A stretch of 64,000 nucleotides of DNA from Pseudomonas entomophila (GCF_013523165.1 NZ_JAAMQI010000002.1:62001-126000), one strand, 5' to 3'; positions 37,586 to 47,048 are shown, counted from the stretch's first letter. Made by a program: numbers and translations. The notes: a model not told the origin generated them from the letters alone.

Positions 37586-38905
37586 ATGCAAGTGAAGCGT
37601 TTTTTCGCTGCCGATATGCGTCAGGCCATGAAACTGGTCAGGGACGAACTCGGCTCCGACGCAGCGATCATCGGCAACCGGCGCATCGCCGGGGGTGTCG
37701 AGCTGACGGCTGCGCTGGATTACAAGCAGTCCGCGCTCGCCCCCCGGGTGCCCAATGCCGAACTCGAGGCCGAGCTGCGCAAGACCCAGTCACGCATCGT
37801 CACCGCCCAGGCCGAGCTGAACAGCCGCCAGGACGAACCTGAGGAAGAAAGCGGCAACCGTCAGCTGTTCGCCGGGCTGTCCCTGACGGCCTCGGAGCCT
37901 CTGGTCGAAGCCCCCGTCGAGAAGCCCAAGGCGGCGCCGGCTGCCGCCCCGGCAGCGGTCGACCCGCGGCTGTTCGACGCGATGCGTTCGGAGCTGTCGG
38001 GCCTGCGCGAGCTGCTGGAAGTGCAGCTGGGTTCGCTGGCCTGGAACCAGCTACAGGGTAGCCGCCCGCAGCAAGCCACGATCTGGCGTCGCCTGCAGCG
38101 CGTCGGCCTTTCAGGTGCACTGGCGGGTAGCCTGCTCGAACGCGTTGCCGGGATCGACGATGCCCGCCAGGCCTGGCGGATGATCCTGGCGCACCTGGCG
38201 CACATGATCAAGGTGCCGCAGGTCGAGCCGATCGAGGAGGGCGGTGTGATCGCCCTGGTCGGGCCGGCCGGCATGGGCAAGACCACCACGCTGGCCAAGC
38301 TGGCTGCCCGTTACGTCCTGGCCTACGGCGCGCAGAACCTGGCGCTGGTGAGCATGGACAGTTTCCGGATCGGGGCCCAGGAGCAACTCAAGACCCTCGG
38401 CCGCATCCTCAACGTACCGGTGACCTACGTCGACCCGGGCGAATCCCTGGTCCAGGCCCTCGAGCCGCTGGCACGCAAGCGCGTGGTGCTGATCGACACC
38501 GCCGGCCTGCAGGCCAGCGACCCGGCGCTGCGCATGCAGCTCGATTCGCTGGCCGGGCGTGGCATCGCGTCACGCAACTACCTGGTGCTGGCCACCACCA
38601 GCCAGAAACAGGTGCTGTCGGCCGCCTACCACAGCTACAAGCGCTGTGGCCTGGCCGGCTGCATCCTGAGCAAACTGGACGAAACGGCGGGCCTGGGCGA
38701 AGTCCTGAGCCTGGCCATCGAACATGAATTACCCGTGGCCTACCTGACCGATGGGCCGCGGATACCCGAAGACCTGCACCTGCCGCGCAAGCACCAGTTG
38801 GTGAGCCGCGCGGTGAGCGTGCAACTGCAGGACGAGCCCAGCGACGAGGCCATGGCCGACATGTTTGCTGATCTCTACCACAACCCTGGCAAGCGCGCAG
38901 GTTGA
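37586..38905 (+). CDS. flhF: SRP-type GTPase FlhF
   Basis: 439-aa FlhF, which places the flagellum at the cell pole. A basic N-terminus (MQVKRFFAADMRQAMK), an Ala/Pro/Glu-rich linker, then the NG GTPase domain: P-loop GPAGMGKTT near residue 227, DSFRIGAQEQL, DTAG-like LIDTAGL and SKLDE. Works with FleN, whose gene follows; together they give one or few polar flagella. Confidence 0.96.
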   Translation: MQVKRFFAADMRQAMKLVRDELGSDAAIIGNRRIAGGVELTAALDYKQSALAPRVPNAELEAELRKTQSRIVTAQAELNSRQDEPEEESGNRQLFAGLSLTASEPLVEAPVEKPKAAPAAAPAAVDPRLFDAMRSELSGLRELLEVQLGSLAWNQLQGSRPQQATIWRRLQRVGLSGALAGSLLERVAGIDDARQAWRMILAHLAHMIKVPQVEPIEEGGVIALVGPAGMGKTTTLAKLAARYVLAYGAQNLALVSMDSFRIGAQEQLKTLGRILNVPVTYVDPGESLVQALEPLARKRVVLIDTAGLQASDPALRMQLDSLAGRGIASRNYLVLATTSQKQVLSAAYHSYKRCGLAGCILSKLDETAGLGEVLSLAIEHELPVAYLTDGPRIPEDLHLPRKHQLVSRAVSVQLQDEPSDEAMADMFADLYHNPGKRAG

Positions 38906-39016
38906 CCATGAACGAAGTGCAGACCACCTCCAAACAGGGGTTTTCCAGGCCGCGAGCCCTGAAGACGACGTCCCTCGTGCGGCTTGGATGCCAGCGAGAC
39001 AAGGTAAATAACAGAC

Positions 39017-39850
39017 ATGGGTAGCATGCATCCTGTACAGGTGATCGCCGTGACCGGCGGCAAAGGCGGCGTTGGCAAGACCAACGTTTCAGTGAACCTG
39101 TCGCTGGCCCTGGCCGAACTGGGGCGACGCGTCATGCTGCTGGACGCTGACTTGGGTTTGGCCAATGTCGACGTGCTGCTGGGCCTGGCGCCCAAGCGCA
39201 CCCTGGCGGACGTGATCGAAGGACGCTGCGATCTGCGCGACGTCATGCTGCAAGGACCCGGTGGTATCCGCGTGGTCCCGGCCGCCTCGGGCACCCAGAG
39301 CATGGTGCAGCTGGCGCCCGCGCAGCATGCCGGGTTGATCCAGGCCTTCAGCGAAATCGGCGACAACCTCGATGTGCTGGTGATCGACACCGCCGCCGGG
39401 ATCGGCGACTCGGTGGTGAGCTTCGTGCGCGCGGCCCAGGAAGTGCTGCTGGTGGTCTGCGACGAGCCGACCTCCATCACCGACGCCTATGCGCTGATCA
39501 AGCTGCTCAACCGCGACTATGGCATGAACCGTTTCCGGGTCCTGGCCAACATGGCGCAGAGCCCCCAGGAAGGGCGCAACCTGTTCGCCAAGCTGACCAA
39601 GGTTACCGACCGCTTCCTCGACGTGGCCTTGCAGTACGTCGGCGCCGTGCCCTACGACGAGTGCGTGCGCAAGGCCGTGCAGAAGCAGCGCGCGGTGTAT
39701 GAGGCCTTCCCGCGCTCCAAGTGCGCCCTGGCATTCAAGGCCATCGCGCAGAAGGTCGACAGTTGGCCACTGCCCGCCAACCCACGTGGGCACCTTGAAT
39801 TTTTCGTCGAACGTCTGGTGCAACCGACCAGCGCGGGGCCGGTACTATGA
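39017..39850 (+). CDS. fleN: MinD-like ATPase FleN (FlhG)
   Basis: 277-aa ParA/MinD ATPase that limits flagellar number by binding FleQ and blocking its ATPase. The deviant Walker A KGGVGKT is at about residues 15-21, Walker A' is LLDADLGLANVD and Walker B is VLVIDTAAG. Very close to P. aeruginosa FleN. The 111-nt gap after flhF has no convincing gene. The 3' end overlaps fliA by 4 nt (ATGA). Confidence 0.96.
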   Translation: MGSMHPVQVIAVTGGKGGVGKTNVSVNLSLALAELGRRVMLLDADLGLANVDVLLGLAPKRTLADVIEGRCDLRDVMLQGPGGIRVVPAASGTQSMVQLAPAQHAGLIQAFSEIGDNLDVLVIDTAAGIGDSVVSFVRAAQEVLLVVCDEPTSITDAYALIKLLNRDYGMNRFRVLANMAQSPQEGRNLFAKLTKVTDRFLDVALQYVGAVPYDECVRKAVQKQRAVYEAFPRSKCALAFKAIAQKVDSWPLPANPRGHLEFFVERLVQPTSAGPVL

Positions 39851-40587
39851 GTGCAAGCGGGTTCAAGATGTACAGCAAGCCATCCAAGGACGCCCAGTAC
39901 GCGCTGATCGAGCGTCATGCGCCCCTGGTCAAGCGCATCGCCTATCACTTGCTGGCGCGCCTGCCGGCCAACGTGCAGGTCGAGGACCTCATCCAGGCTG
40001 GCATGCTCGGCCTGCTGGAGGTCGCCAACAAGTACGATGCCAGCAAGGGCGCCAGTTTCGAGACCTATGCCGGTATCCGTATCCGCGGCGCGATGCTCGA
40101 CGAGGTGCGCAAGGGTGACTGGGCACCGCGTTCGGTGCACCGCAACACCCGCATGGTCAGCGACGCCATGCGCGCCGTGGAAGCCCGCACTGGCCGCGAC
40201 GCTAAAGATAATGAAGTCGCTGCCGAACTCAATATGGGCCTGGATGATTATTACGGGATCCTGAACGATACCCTGGGCAGTCGCCTGTTCAGTTTCGACG
40301 ACCTGTTGCAGGACGGTGAGCACGAAGGCTTGCACGAGGATGGCGCCAGCGCGCAGCTCGGCCCTTCGCGCAACCTGGAGGACGAGCGCTTCCAGGCCGC
40401 GTTGACCGATGCGATCGCCAATCTGCCGGAACGCGAGCGTCTGGTGCTGGCGCTGTACTACGACGAAGAGCTGAACCTCAAGGAAATCGGCGAAGTCCTG
40501 GGGGTTAGCGAATCGCGCGTCAGCCAGCTCCACAGCCAGTGCGCTGCCCGCCTGCGCAGCCGTCTTGGCGAATGGCGCGCACGATAA
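39847..40587 (+). CDS. fliA: Sigma-28 factor FliA
   Basis: 246-aa sigma factor for late flagellar and chemotaxis genes. Region 2 contains DLIQAGMLGLLEVANKYD and FETYAGIRIRGAMLDEVR; region 4 ends with KEIGEVLGVSESRVSQLHSQ. It should read the promoters at 11239 and 14183 in this same window. Its anti-sigma FlgM is not encoded here, but HsbA, a FlgM-binding protein, is. Confidence 0.97.
   Translation: MSASGFKMYSKPSKDAQYALIERHAPLVKRIAYHLLARLPANVQVEDLIQAGMLGLLEVANKYDASKGASFETYAGIRIRGAMLDEVRKGDWAPRSVHRNTRMVSDAMRAVEARTGRDAKDNEVAAELNMGLDDYYGILNDTLGSRLFSFDDLLQDGEHEGLHEDGASAQLGPSRNLEDERFQAALTDAIANLPERERLVLALYYDEELNLKEIGEVLGVSESRVSQLHSQCAARLRSRLGEWRAR
40203..40229 (+). promoter_or_regulatory. Possible FliA promoter inside fliA, facing cheY
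   Basis: TAAAGATA-N11-GCCGAACT has 6 of 8 and 5 of 8 matches at the correct spacing. It is coding sequence about 540 nt before cheY, so it may be chance. Confidence 0.25.
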
Positions 40588-40619
40588 GCCGCACGCGAGA
40601 AGCGACACGAATCAGCAGT

Positions 40620-40692
40620 GGGGAAGGGGTCGAGCCTCGTGTACACGACACTTGTCAGCGCGAGGCTCGACGCTCGAAGCCGACCCTTCCCC
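40620..40692. repeat. Long nested inverted repeat upstream of cheY
   Basis: An outer arm GGGGAAGGGGTC (40620-40631) pairs with GACCCTTCCCC (40682-40692) with one bulge. An inner perfect 11-bp arm GTCGAGCCTCG (40629-40639) pairs with CGAGGCTCGAC (40661-40671). It starts 33 nt after the fliA stop and has no T-run. It could be an mRNA-protecting stem, a processing site or a regulatory structure. Confidence 0.7.
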
Positions 40693-40743
40693 GAAAGACG
40701 CATGCTCGGCGCCGAGCGTGTTTGAGAGTGCCTGGAGGCCTAA

Positions 40744-41130
40744 TTGAACAAAGACATGAAAATCCTCATCGTCGACGACTTCTCGACGATGCGGCGGATC
40801 ATCAAGAACCTGTTGCGTGATCTGGGTTTCACCAACACCGATGAGGCCGACGACGGCATCACGGCGCTGCCGATGCTGCAGAACGGGCACTACGACTTCC
40901 TGGTGACCGACTGGAACATGCCCGGCATGTCCGGTATCGACCTGCTGCGCAAGGTCCGTGCCGACGAGCGCCTGAAGGCGTTGCCCGTGCTGATGGTCAC
41001 CGCCGAAGCCAAACGTGACCAGATCATCGAGGCGGCCCAGGCCGGTGTGAACGGCTATGTGGTCAAGCCGTTCACCGCGCAGGTGCTCAAGGAAAAGATC
41101 GAGAAGATCTTCGAACGCGTCAACGGTTGA
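40744..41130 (+). CDS. cheY: Chemotaxis response regulator CheY
   Basis: Single REC domain that carries the signal from CheA to FliM. D-D at the start (IVDDFS), the phospho-Asp in [13 protein letters not shown] and the Lys in VVKPFT are all present. Start choice: GGAGG at 40734-40738 is 5 nt from TTG 40744 (128 aa) but 17 nt from ATG 40756, where homologues are usually said to begin (124 aa). The ribosome site favours the rare TTG. cheZ follows after 15 nt. Confidence 0.95.
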   Translation: MNKDMKILIVDDFSTMRRIIKNLLRDLGFTNTDEADDGITALPMLQNGHYDFLVTDWNMPGMSGIDLLRKVRADERLKALPVLMVTAEAKRDQIIEAAQAGVNGYVVKPFTAQVLKEKIEKIFERVNG

Positions 41131-41145
41131 AGTCCAGAGGGCGCC

Positions 41146-41934
41146 ATGCAGTCAAATCAAACGTCGCTCGGAGAGTTCGAATCGACTCTCAAGAAGCATG
41201 CCCAGGAACTGGTCGAAAGCCTCGAACGAGGCCGTTTCGGCGAGGCCGTGCAGCTGATCCATCAGCTCAACCAGACCCGTGACCGAGGCCTGTACCAGGA
41301 AGTCGGCAAGCTGACCCGCGAGCTGCACAGCGCGATCGTCAGCTTCCAGATCGACCCCCGCATGCCGCAGGCCGAAGAGGTCTCGCAGATTACCGACGCC
41401 ACCGAGCGGCTGGACTACGTGGTCAAGCTGACCGAAGGGGCGGCCAATCGCACCATGGACCTGGTCGAAGCCGGTACCCCGGTGGTCAACGACCTGGCCA
41501 ACGAAGCGCAGGCGCTGAGCGCCGACTGGCAGCGGTTCATGCGCCGCGAAGTCGATGCGACAGAATTCCGTGAGCTGGCGCGTCGGGTCGACGGTTTCCT
41601 GACGCGCAGCTGCGAAGGCAATCGCAAGGTCGGTGGTCTGTTCAACGACATTCTGCTGGCCCAGGACTACCAGGACCTGACCGGTCAGGTGATCAAACGG
41701 GTGACCACGCTGGTGACCGACGTCGAAAGCAATCTGCTCAAGCTGGTGCTCATGGCCAGCCAGGTGGACCGTTTCGCCGGCATCGAGCATGACCACAATC
41801 AACTGCGCGCGGAAAAAGATCACGAAAAACATCCGCCGCAGGGTGAAGGTCCGCAGATTCATGCCGATAAGCGTGAAGACGTCATGTCCGGTCAGGACGA
41901 CGTCGACGATCTGCTGTCCAGCCTTGGTTTTTAG
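41146..41934 (+). CDS. cheZ: CheY-P phosphatase CheZ
   Basis: 262-aa CheZ, which removes phosphate from CheY. A long helical hairpin holds the catalytic Gln in LLAQDYQDLTGQ, and the extreme C-terminus DVDDLLSSLGF is the CheY-docking helix. The linker before it is charged (HEKHPPQGEG). A perfect sigma-28 -10 sequence occurs inside the 3' part of the gene, at 41863-41870. Confidence 0.95.
   Translation: MQSNQTSLGEFESTLKKHAQELVESLERGRFGEAVQLIHQLNQTRDRGLYQEVGKLTRELHSAIVSFQIDPRMPQAEEVSQITDATERLDYVVKLTEGAANRTMDLVEAGTPVVNDLANEAQALSADWQRFMRREVDATEFRELARRVDGFLTRSCEGNRKVGGLFNDILLAQDYQDLTGQVIKRVTTLVTDVESNLLKLVLMASQVDRFAGIEHDHNQLRAEKDHEKHPPQGEGPQIHADKREDVMSGQDDVDDLLSSLGF
41844..41870 (+). promoter_or_regulatory. 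Possible FliA promoter inside cheZ, facing cheA
   Basis: TGAAGGTC-N11-GCCGATAA: the -10 half is a perfect 8 of 8, the spacer is the canonical 11 nt and the -35 half is 5 of 8. It is 77 nt before the cheA ATG. Confidence 0.45.
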
Positions 41935-41946
41935 GGAGCACCTTTG

Positions 41947-44184
41947 ATGAGCTTCGGCGCCGATGAAGAAATCCTTCAGGATTTCCTGGTAGAGGCCGGC
42001 GAGATTCTCGAGCAATTGTCCGAACAACTGGTCGAGCTGGAAAGCCGACCGGACGATGCGGACCTGCTCAATGCGATCTTTCGCGGATTCCACACTGTAA
42101 AAGGGGGCGCCGGCTTCCTCCAGCTCAATGAGCTGGTGGAGTGCTGCCATATCGCCGAGAACGTGTTCGACATTCTGCGCAAGGGTGAGCGACGCGTGGA
42201 CGCCGAGCTGATGGACGTGGTCCTGGAAGCGCTCGACACGGTCAACCGCATGTTCGGCCAGGTGCGTGAGCGCACCGATGTCACGCCGGCCACGCCCGAG
42301 CTGCTGGAGGCCCTGGCGCGTCTGGCCGAACCGGCGGGCGCCGAGGCGCCGGCTGCGGCCGTCGTCGAGCCTGAGCCGGTCGCGCCGGTCGAGGTGACGG
42401 CCACGGCCGTCGGCGACCAGGACATCACCGATACCGAGTTCGAGCAGTTGCTCGACTCGCTCGATGCGGTCAAGGCCCAAGCCCAGGCCAGCGAGCAGGG
42501 TCAGGCCGAGGCCGCGTCGCCGGGGGGCGACGACATCACCGACGCCGAATTCGAGTCGCTGCTCGACCAGTTGCATGGCAAGGGGCAGTTCTCCCCGGCC
42601 GTGGCGGTCGCGGCGGCACCTGCCGAAGCCGCGCCCGCGCCAGCCAGCGACGACATCACCGACGACGAGTTCGAGTCGCTGCTCGATCAGTTGCACGGCA
42701 AGGGCGCATTCAGCCCCCATGCCCTGCCAGCCAGTCCTGCGGCCGAAGCGCCCCCGACCGTTGCCGACGATCACATCAGCGATCACGAATTCGAAGCCTT
42801 GCTCGATCAGTTGCATGGCAAGGGCAAGTTCTCCGGCGACAGCCTGCCCGATGATGCGGCCGTGGCGACCGCCGCCGTGGCAGCCCCCGTGGCGGCGCCT
42901 GCGCCGACTCCGCCGGCTGCTGCCCGTAGCGTGGCGGCCGCACCTGCGCCGGCCAAGGCGCCGGCACCTGCTCGAGCCGCGGCGCCCGTGGCCGAAAAGC
43001 CCGTGGCCAGCGAAGCGGAAACCACCGTGCGGGTCGACACCGCGCGCCTGGACGAGATCATGAACATGGTCGGCGAGCTGGTGCTGGTGCGTAACCGCCT
43101 GGTGCGCCTGGGGCTCAACAGCAACGACGAAGCCATGTCCAAGGCCGTTTCTAACCTCGACGTGGTCACCGCCGACCTGCAGACGGCGGTCATGAAGACC
43201 CGCATGCAGCCGATCAAGAAGGTCTTCGGCCGCTTCCCGCGTCTGGTCCGCGACCTGGCCCGCCAGCTCAAGAAAGAGATCAACCTGGAGCTGGTCGGCG
43301 AAGAGACCGACCTGGACAAGAACCTGGTCGAGGCCCTGGCCGACCCGCTGGTGCACTTGGTGCGCAACGCGGTCGACCATGGCATCGAGTCGCCCGACGA
43401 GCGCGAGGCCGGCGGCAAGCCGCGCACGGGCCACGTGGTGCTGTCGGCCGAGCAGGAAGGCGACCACATCCTGTTGTCGATTTCCGACGACGGCAAGGGC
43501 ATGGACCCGGAAGTGCTGCGTGCCAAGGCCGTCGAGAAAGGCCTGATGGACCGCGACGCCGCCGACCGCCTGAGCGAATCGGACTGCTACAACCTGATCT
43601 TCGCCCCCGGCTTCTCGACCAAGACCGAGATCTCCGATGTCTCTGGCCGCGGTGTCGGCATGGACGTGGTCAAGACCAAGATTTCCCAACTCAACGGCTC
43701 GATCAACATCTACTCGGCCAAGGGACAGGGTTCGAAGATCGTCATCAAGGTGCCGCTGACGCTGGCGATCATGCCGACGTTGATGGTGATGCTGGCCAAC
43801 CAGGCGTTCGCCTTCCCGCTGGTCAACGTCAACGAGATCTTCCACCTCGACCTGTCGCGTACCAACGTGGTGGACGGTCAGGAAGTGGTGATCGTGCGCG
43901 ACAAGGCGCTACCGCTGTTCTACCTCAAGCGTTGGCTGGTGCGCGACCAGGTGCACGAGGAGCAGCACGAAGGCCATGTGGTGATCCTGTCGGTCGGCAC
44001 CCAGCGCATCGGTTTCGTCGTCGACCAGCTGGTCGGTCAGGAGGAAGTGGTGATCAAGCCACTGGGCAAGATGCTGCAAGGCACGCCTGGCATGTCCGGC
44101 GCCACCATCACCGGCGACGGGCGCATCGCGCTGATCCTCGATGTCCCGAGCATGCTCAAGCGCTACGCCGCACGGCGTATTTGA
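41947..44184 (+). CDS. cheA: Chemotaxis histidine kinase CheA
   Basis: 745-aa CheA. P1 Hpt domain with H49 in FRGFHTVKGGAGF; then, instead of an ordinary P2, an Ala/Pro linker (about 130-350) with four copies of DDITDxEFExLLDQLHGKG, starting near residues 158, 195, 235 and 274; P3 dimerisation (RLDEIMNMVGELVL); P4 kinase with LVRNAVDHGIE, DDGKGM and GRGVGMDVV boxes; and P5 CheW-like domain. The repeats may bind CheY, CheB or another partner; this is inference. It phosphorylates CheY and CheB, whose genes flank it. Confidence 0.96.
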   Translation: MSFGADEEILQDFLVEAGEILEQLSEQLVELESRPDDADLLNAIFRGFHTVKGGAGFLQLNELVECCHIAENVFDILRKGERRVDAELMDVVLEALDTVNRMFGQVRERTDVTPATPELLEALARLAEPAGAEAPAAAVVEPEPVAPVEVTATAVGDQDITDTEFEQLLDSLDAVKAQAQASEQGQAEAASPGGDDITDAEFESLLDQLHGKGQFSPAVAVAAAPAEAAPAPASDDITDDEFESLLDQLHGKGAFSPHALPASPAAEAPPTVADDHISDHEFEALLDQLHGKGKFSGDSLPDDAAVATAAVAAPVAAPAPTPPAAARSVAAAPAPAKAPAPARAAAPVAEKPVASEAETTVRVDTARLDEIMNMVGELVLVRNRLVRLGLNSNDEAMSKAVSNLDVVTADLQTAVMKTRMQPIKKVFGRFPRLVRDLARQLKKEINLELVGEETDLDKNLVEALADPLVHLVRNAVDHGIESPDEREAGGKPRTGHVVLSAEQEGDHILLSISDDGKGMDPEVLRAKAVEKGLMDRDAADRLSESDCYNLIFAPGFSTKTEISDVSGRGVGMDVVKTKISQLNGSINIYSAKGQGSKIVIKVPLTLAIMPTLMVMLANQAFAFPLVNVNEIFHLDLSRTNVVDGQEVVIVRDKALPLFYLKRWLVRDQVHEEQHEGHVVILSVGTQRIGFVVDQLVGQEEVVIKPLGKMLQGTPGMSGATITGDGRIALILDVPSMLKRYAARRI

Positions 44185-44229
44185 TCTCTGGTGGCGCGCC
44201 CGTACGGCGCGTCACCTAATGGAGTGTTT

Positions 44230-45372
44230 ATGGCAGTCAAGGTCCTGGTGGTGGATGATTCGGGTTTCTTCCGCCGTCGTGTCACGGAAATTCTTTCATC
44301 GGACCCTTTGATTCAGGTGGTCGGTACGGCCACCAATGGCAAGGAAGCGATCGACCAGGCGCTGGCGCTCAAGCCGGACGTGATCACCATGGACTACGAG
44401 ATGCCGATGATGGATGGCATCACCGCGGTGCGTCACATCATGCAGCGCAGCCCCACGCCTGTCCTGATGTTCTCCTCGCTGACCCATGAGGGCGCGCGGG
44501 TGACGCTGGATGCGCTGGACGCCGGTGCGGTCGACTTCCTGCCGAAGAACTTCGAAGACATTTCGCGCAACCCGGAAAAGGTCAAGCAGCTGCTGTGCGA
44601 AAAGGTGCACAGCGTCTCGCGCAGCAACCGCCGTCGCCCGGCCTACCTGTCCAGCAACCCGCTGCCCACGCCAGGCAGCCTGACCGGTCATGCCGCACCG
44701 GCCAGTCCGCCTGCCCAGGCCGCGCCGGCCCCTGTGCGCAGCCCGATCCCCTCGCGCGCCCCGGCACCGGCGCCGCAACCCACCGCCAGCTCGCCAGCGC
44801 CGCGGCGCAAGCCCTACAAGCTGGTCGCCATCGGCACTTCGACCGGCGGGCCGGTGGCGTTGCAGCGCGTGCTCACGCAATTGCCCGCCGCCTTCCCGGC
44901 GCCGATCGTGCTGATCCAGCACATGCCGGCGGCGTTCACCAAGGCCTTCGCCGAACGGCTCGACAAACTGTGCAAGATCCGCGTCAAGGAGGCCGAGGAC
45001 GGTGACGTGCTGCGTCCCGGCCTGGCGCTGCTGGCCCCGGGTGGCAAGCAGATGATGGTCGACGGCCGCGGCACGGTGAAGATCCTGCCGGGCGACGAGC
45101 GCCTGAACTACAAGCCGTGCGTGGACATCACCTTCGGCTCGGCGGCCAAGGCCCATGGCGACAAGGTCTTGGCGGTGGTGCTCACCGGCATGGGTGCCGA
45201 TGGCCGTGAAGGCGCGCGCCTGCTCAAGCAGGGCGGCAGCACCGTGTGGGCCCAGGATGAAGCCAGTTGCGTGATCTATGGCATGCCCATGGCCATCGTC
45301 AAGGCCAACCTGGCCGATGCGGTCTACAGCCTGGACGACATCGGCCGGCACTTGGTGGAGGCGTGCGGCTGA
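44230..45372 (+). CDS. cheB: Protein-glutamate methylesterase CheB
   Basis: 380-aa CheB: an N-terminal receiver with the phospho-Asp in [13 protein letters not shown], a Pro/Ala linker (about 145-205), and the methylesterase domain with the catalytic Ser in IGTSTGGP, His in IQHMP and Asp in GMGADG. It resets chemoreceptor methylation. The ATG at 44230 has GGAG upstream. The stop overlaps motC by 1 nt. The partner methyltransferase CheR is not in the window. Confidence 0.96.
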   Translation: MAVKVLVVDDSGFFRRRVTEILSSDPLIQVVGTATNGKEAIDQALALKPDVITMDYEMPMMDGITAVRHIMQRSPTPVLMFSSLTHEGARVTLDALDAGAVDFLPKNFEDISRNPEKVKQLLCEKVHSVSRSNRRRPAYLSSNPLPTPGSLTGHAAPASPPAQAAPAPVRSPIPSRAPAPAPQPTASSPAPRRKPYKLVAIGTSTGGPVALQRVLTQLPAAFPAPIVLIQHMPAAFTKAFAERLDKLCKIRVKEAEDGDVLRPGLALLAPGGKQMMVDGRGTVKILPGDERLNYKPCVDITFGSAAKAHGDKVLAVVLTGMGADGREGARLLKQGGSTVWAQDEASCVIYGMPMAIVKANLADAVYSLDDIGRHLVEACG

Positions 45373-46112
45373 TGGATGTGCTGAGCCTGATCGGCCTGAT
45401 CCTGGCCTTCATCGCCATTGTCGGTGGCAACTTCCTCGAAGGCGGGCACGTGTCGGCGCTGGTCAACGGCCCGGCAGCGCTGATCGTGCTGGGCGGCACG
45501 CTGGCGGCGGTGCTGCTGCAGTCGCCGCTGCCGACGTTCAAGCGTGCCTTGCAGATCGTCGGCTGGATCTTCTTCGCCCCGCGCGAGGACCTGGCCGGCG
45601 GCATCGACCGGGTGGTCGGCTGGAGCCTGACCGCGCGCAAGGAAGGCTTGCTCGGGCTGGAGACGGTCGCCGAGGCCGAGCCGGACCCTTACGCGCGCAA
45701 AGGCCTGCAACTGCTGGTCGACGGCGCCGAGCCGGAGGCGATCCGCAGCATCCTCGAAGTCGACCTGCTGACCCAGGAAGACCGTGACCTGCAGGCGGCC
45801 AAGGTGTTCGAGAGCATGGGCGGTTATGCGCCGACCATCGGCATCATCGGCGCAGTGATGGGCCTGATCCACGTGATGGGCAACCTGGCCGACCCCACGC
45901 AACTGGGCAATGGCATCGCGGTGGCCTTCGTCGCCACCATCTACGGGGTGGCCAGCGCCAACCTGATCCTGCTGCCTATCGCCAACAAGCTCAAGGCCAT
46001 CGTCCTGCGCCAGTCGCGCTATCGCGACATGCTGCTCGAAGGCCTGCTGTCGATCGCTGAAGGCGAGAACCCGCGCTCCATCGAACTGAAGCTGCAAGGC
46101 TTCATGGAGTGA
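45372..46112 (+). CDS. motC: Flagellar motor stator protein MotC
   Basis: 246-aa MotA/ExbB-type stator ring protein of the second Pseudomonas stator (MotCD), important for swarming and for motility in viscous media. It has two N-terminal membrane helices (LSLIGLILAFIAIVGG; ALIVLGGTLAAVLL), a cytoplasmic torque loop and two further helices (TIGIIGAVMGLIHV; VAFVATIYGVASANLI). Starts at the last base of the cheB stop. Confidence 0.95.
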   Translation: MDVLSLIGLILAFIAIVGGNFLEGGHVSALVNGPAALIVLGGTLAAVLLQSPLPTFKRALQIVGWIFFAPREDLAGGIDRVVGWSLTARKEGLLGLETVAEAEPDPYARKGLQLLVDGAEPEAIRSILEVDLLTQEDRDLQAAKVFESMGGYAPTIGIIGAVMGLIHVMGNLADPTQLGNGIAVAFVATIYGVASANLILLPIANKLKAIVLRQSRYRDMLLEGLLSIAEGENPRSIELKLQGFME

Positions 46113-46114
46113 CC

Positions 46115-47002
46115 ATGCGCCGCCGCCATCGTACCGAGGAACCCGTCAACCATGACCGCTGGCTGGTGTCGTACGCCGACTTCATCACCTTGCTGTTCGC
46201 CTTCTTCGTGGTGATGTATTCCATTTCCTCGATCAACGAAGGCAAGTACAAGGTGATCTCCCAGGCGTTGATCGGGGTGTTCAACGACCCCGCCCGCAGC
46301 ACCCGGCCCATCCCGGTGGGCGATGACCAACCGGTGGGCGTACGGCCCGCGCAGCCGTTGATCAAGGACAGCGAGCAGACCGATGCCGGGCTCGGGCAGA
46401 GCGCCACCGAGGCCCTGACCCAGATCACCGACGAGGTGCGCCAGGCGTTCGGCGACCTGATCGACGCCAAGCAGATGACCGTGCGGGGCAACGAGTTGTG
46501 GATCGAGATCGAGCTCAATTCGGCGCTGCTGTTCGGCAGTGGCGATGCCATGCCCAGCGATGCGGCGTTCGGCATCATCGAGAAGGTCGCCCACATCCTC
46601 AAGCCGTTCGCCAACCCGGTGCACGTGGAGGGATTCACCGACAACCTGCCGATCCGCACGGCGCAGTACCCGACCAACTGGGAGCTGTCGGCGGCGCGCT
46701 CGGCGAGCATCGTGCGCCTGCTGGCCATGGAAGGGGTGAACCCGGGACGTCTGGCGGCCGTCGGCTATGGCGAGTACCAGCCGGTGGCCGGCAACGACAC
46801 CGCCGAAGGACGCTCGCGCAACCGACGCGTGGTGCTGGTGATCTCGCGCAACCTGGACGTGCGCCGCAGCCTGACGGGTTCGGGCAGCGCCAATGCTACG
46901 CCGGATGCCGCCTTGCAGCGGGCTGGCACACAACGTGCACCGGCATCGCCAGCGACGTCGGAGTCGGCGAGTTCCGTCAAATCTACGTCACCGTCTTCTT
47001 GA
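46115..47002 (+). CDS. motD: Flagellar motor stator protein MotD
   Basis: 295-aa MotB-type stator partner. One membrane helix (about 20-40) with the proton-carrying Asp in YADFITLL, a plug/linker, and an OmpA-like peptidoglycan-binding domain (VEGFTDNLPI, NWELSAARS, RSRNRRVVLVI). The ATG at 46115 is preferred over a GTG at 46109 that would overlap motC. The Ser/Ala-rich C-terminal tail is variable. Confidence 0.94.
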   Translation: MRRRHRTEEPVNHDRWLVSYADFITLLFAFFVVMYSISSINEGKYKVISQALIGVFNDPARSTRPIPVGDDQPVGVRPAQPLIKDSEQTDAGLGQSATEALTQITDEVRQAFGDLIDAKQMTVRGNELWIEIELNSALLFGSGDAMPSDAAFGIIEKVAHILKPFANPVHVEGFTDNLPIRTAQYPTNWELSAARSASIVRLLAMEGVNPGRLAAVGYGEYQPVAGNDTAEGRSRNRRVVLVISRNLDVRRSLTGSGSANATPDAALQRAGTQRAPASPATSESASSVKSTSPSS

Positions 47003-47048
47003 ACCGTTCCTGACAAGGCCTCCCGGCCAGCGGGTGGAAACACGCACG

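Noticed and set aside
38908..39024. Small 38-codon frame between flhF and fleN
   Set aside because: No good ribosome site, overlaps the fleN start in another frame, and the peptide resembles nothing I know.
41152..43845. 897-codon minus-strand frame opposite cheZ and cheA
   Set aside because: Shadow frame of high-G+C codons; repeats in it are only the mirror of the CheA repeats.
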